From positions 16,360,001 through 16,424,000 of the forward strand of contig NC_090697.1 in assembly GCF_040954835.1 (NCBI RefSeq): 64,000 nucleotides of DNA, written 5' to 3'. The position numbers and the translations under genes are program-made. The stretch comes from Lepisosteus oculatus (lineage: Eukaryota; Chordata; Actinopteri; Semionotiformes; Lepisosteidae). Numbering within the stretch: the stretch's first letter is position 1; each line of letters opens with the position of its first letter. The notes under the pieces were generated by a model, which did no database searches, was not told the origin of the DNA, and saw only the letters and a program-made list of their open reading frames with translations. Positions 62,262 through 64,000 of this stretch are shown here, piece by piece.

Positions 62262-62507
62262 GGTTATTTATCAAATGCACAACAATACGGCGTGCAGCAG
62301 TAGTTGCTGGCAATGAAATGTCTTTTTCTGTGAGCTCACAAAAATTACAAGAATCACAAGAATCACAAAAATCAAAAAAATTCACAAAAACACAAAAAAT
62401 CACAAAAGTGAGGTTACATTTTTTAAATTGAATAAAACTCAATGTGAGTAGAGCTGTTATGTGTCCATGGTGTTTGCAATATATACATGTAGTGCAGTTA
62501 TGCTGAA

Positions 62508-63073
62508 TATAATAATAATAATAATAATAATTGCTTACACTTATATAGCGCTTTTCTGGACACTCCACTCAAAGCGCTTTACAGGTAATGGGGACTCCCC
62601 TCCACCACCACCAATGTGCAGCATCCACCTGGATGATGCGACGGCAGCCATAGTGCGCCAGAACGCTCACCACACATCAGCTATCAGTGGGGAGGAGAGC
62701 AGAGTAATGTAGCCAATTCATAGAGGGGGATTATTAGGAGGCCATGATTAGTAAAGGCCAATTGGAAATTTGGCCAGGACACCGGGGTTACACCCCTACT
62801 CTTTTCGAGAAGCGCCCTGGGATTTTTAATGACCACAGAGAGTCAGGACCTCGGTTTTACGTCTCATCCGAAGGACAGCGCCTGTTTACAGCATAGTGTC
62901 CCCGTCACTATACTGGGGCATTAGGACCCACATGGACCGCAGGGTGAGCGCCCCCCGCTGGCCCCACTAACACCTCTTCCAGCAGCAACCTTAGTTTTTC
63001 CCAGGAGGTCTCCCATCCAGGTACTGACCAGGCTCACACCTGCTTAGCTTCAGTGGGTTGCCAGTTGTGAGTG
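62508..63073 (-). mobile_element. 5S-headed SINE, nearly full-length copy 4
   Basis: On the minus strand the head (63050-63000) is the 3' half of a 5S rRNA gene (GAAGCTAAGCAGGTGTGAGC; CAGTACCTGGATGGGAGACC). A unique body follows and the end is CCTGTAAAGCGCTTTGAG...GCGCTATATAAGTG with an (ATT)n tail (62508-62530). It is the reference copy for those at 14216, 33717 and 40319. Confidence 0.85.
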
Positions 63074-63099
63074 AACTATAGTGAGAATTGTGTGTCCAT

Positions 63100-64000
63100 G
63101 TAGCCATTACAGGTGATTTGCTGAGGAGCTACAGGTTGGCTATTTAGCAGTCTTATTGCCTGGAGGTAGAAGCTGTTCCGTAGTCTGTTGGACCTGGAAC
63201 GAATGCTTTGGTACCGTTTACCGGATGGTAGGAGGGAAAACAGTTTGTGACTGGGATGACTGGGGTCCTTGAGAATGGACCTGGCCTTCTTCAGACATCT
63301 AGCTGAGTAGATCTCCTGGATGCTTGGTGTGGTGGGTCCAGGTTAAATCCTCTGAGATGTTAACTCCCAGGAATTTAAAGCTGCTGACCCTCTCCACTGC
63401 AGTCCCATTGATGTGAATAGGTGTATGATCTCCACCCTGATGTTTCCTATATTCCACAATCATCTCCTTAGTCTTACTGATGTTCAGAGAGAGGTTGTTC
63501 TCCTGGCACCATACTGCCAGGGTTTCAACCTCCTCCCTATATGCAGACTCCTCACCATCTGTGATCAGGCCAATGACTGTTGTATCGTCCGCAAACGTGA
63601 TGATGGAGTTTGAGTTATGCCTGGTGACACAATCATGGGTAAATAAGGAGTAGAGGACAGGACTAAGCACGCAGCCTTGGGGGGCTCCAGTGTTTAGAGT
63701 CAGGGTAGAGGATATGTTGGTGCCCACCCTCACCACCTGCGGACGTTCCACCAAGAAGTCCAGGATCCAATTACAGAGGGAGGTGTTCAGTCCCAGGTCC
63801 TGAAGCTTGATGACGAGCTTTGAGGGCACTGTAGTATTGAATGCTGAGCTGTAATCAACAAACAGCATTCTCACATATGTTCCTTTCTTATTCAGGTGTG
63901 AGAGGGCAGTATGGAGGGCAGTGGCAATAGCATCTTCTGTTGATCTGTTCTGGCGATATGCAAATTTCAGTGGGTCTAGAGTGTCAGGCAGTGAGGAGGT
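63100..64000 (-). mobile_element. CR1/L2/Rex-type LINE reverse transcriptase, 3' part
   Basis: Minus strand. From the window edge: [19 protein letters not shown], then 63874-63299 with [29 protein letters not shown], the catalytic [30 protein letters not shown] and [14 protein letters not shown]. At about 63335 roughly 100-130 codons are missing and the frame shifts; the C-terminal part ([37 protein letters not shown]) continues to about 63110. The LINE continues beyond the right edge. Confidence 0.88.

Noticed and set aside
62238-62405. Regular CAAT and CACAAGAAT repeats as a possible CRISPR-like array
   Set aside because: Units are too short, have no spacers and lie in a vertebrate genome; they are microsatellites.

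Overview
The window is nuclear DNA from a vertebrate, most likely a ray-finned fish. Genes are split by many GT-AG introns, intergenic DNA is AT-rich, and the repeats (tRNA- and 5S-headed SINEs, L2/CR1-like and L1-like LINEs, Tc1 and pogo transposons) are of fish type. The SMC6-GEN1-MSGN1 order matches the conserved vertebrate block that includes human 2p24. Compact genes and the repeat mix suggest a non-teleost such as gar, bowfin, sturgeon or bichir; that is an impression, not a proof.

Layout: (1) 152-6007 (+), the last four coding exons of a CYP2-family cytochrome P450, closest in feel to fish CYP2K. (2) 8943-33367 (-), a complete SMC6: 26 coding exons with consistent phases, 1094 codons plus stop. 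(3) 38741-49233 (+), a complete GEN1: 13 coding exons, 978 codons plus stop, head-to-head with SMC6 across about 5.4 kb that holds CpG-rich DNA and ETS-type motifs. (4) 53506-53997 (+), single-exon MSGN1 with a TATA box and a TCF/LEF-type site. (5) 54-64 kb, intergenic DNA with one promoter-like segment (perhaps a non-coding first exon of a downstream gene; KCNS3 is the next gene in other vertebrates), then a dense field of mobile elements that runs off the right edge in a LINE reverse transcriptase.

Function: SMC6 (SMC5/6 complex) and GEN1 (Holliday-junction resolvase) both process recombination intermediates, and their divergent arrangement would allow a shared promoter. MSGN1 (presomitic mesoderm bHLH factor) and the P450 are unrelated to them in role.

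No new multi-gene system is seen. The most unusual material is in the repeats: palindromic elements with 13-bp target duplications and hammerhead-ribozyme-like cores in both arms, 5S-headed SINEs whose tail resembles that of an L2 LINE in the same window, a solo-LTR-like element, a pogo/Tigger element with matching ends, and an L1 fragment nested in an older SINE with an exact 12-bp duplication. Exon boundaries were set by hand from splice consensus, reading phase and remembered family sequence.
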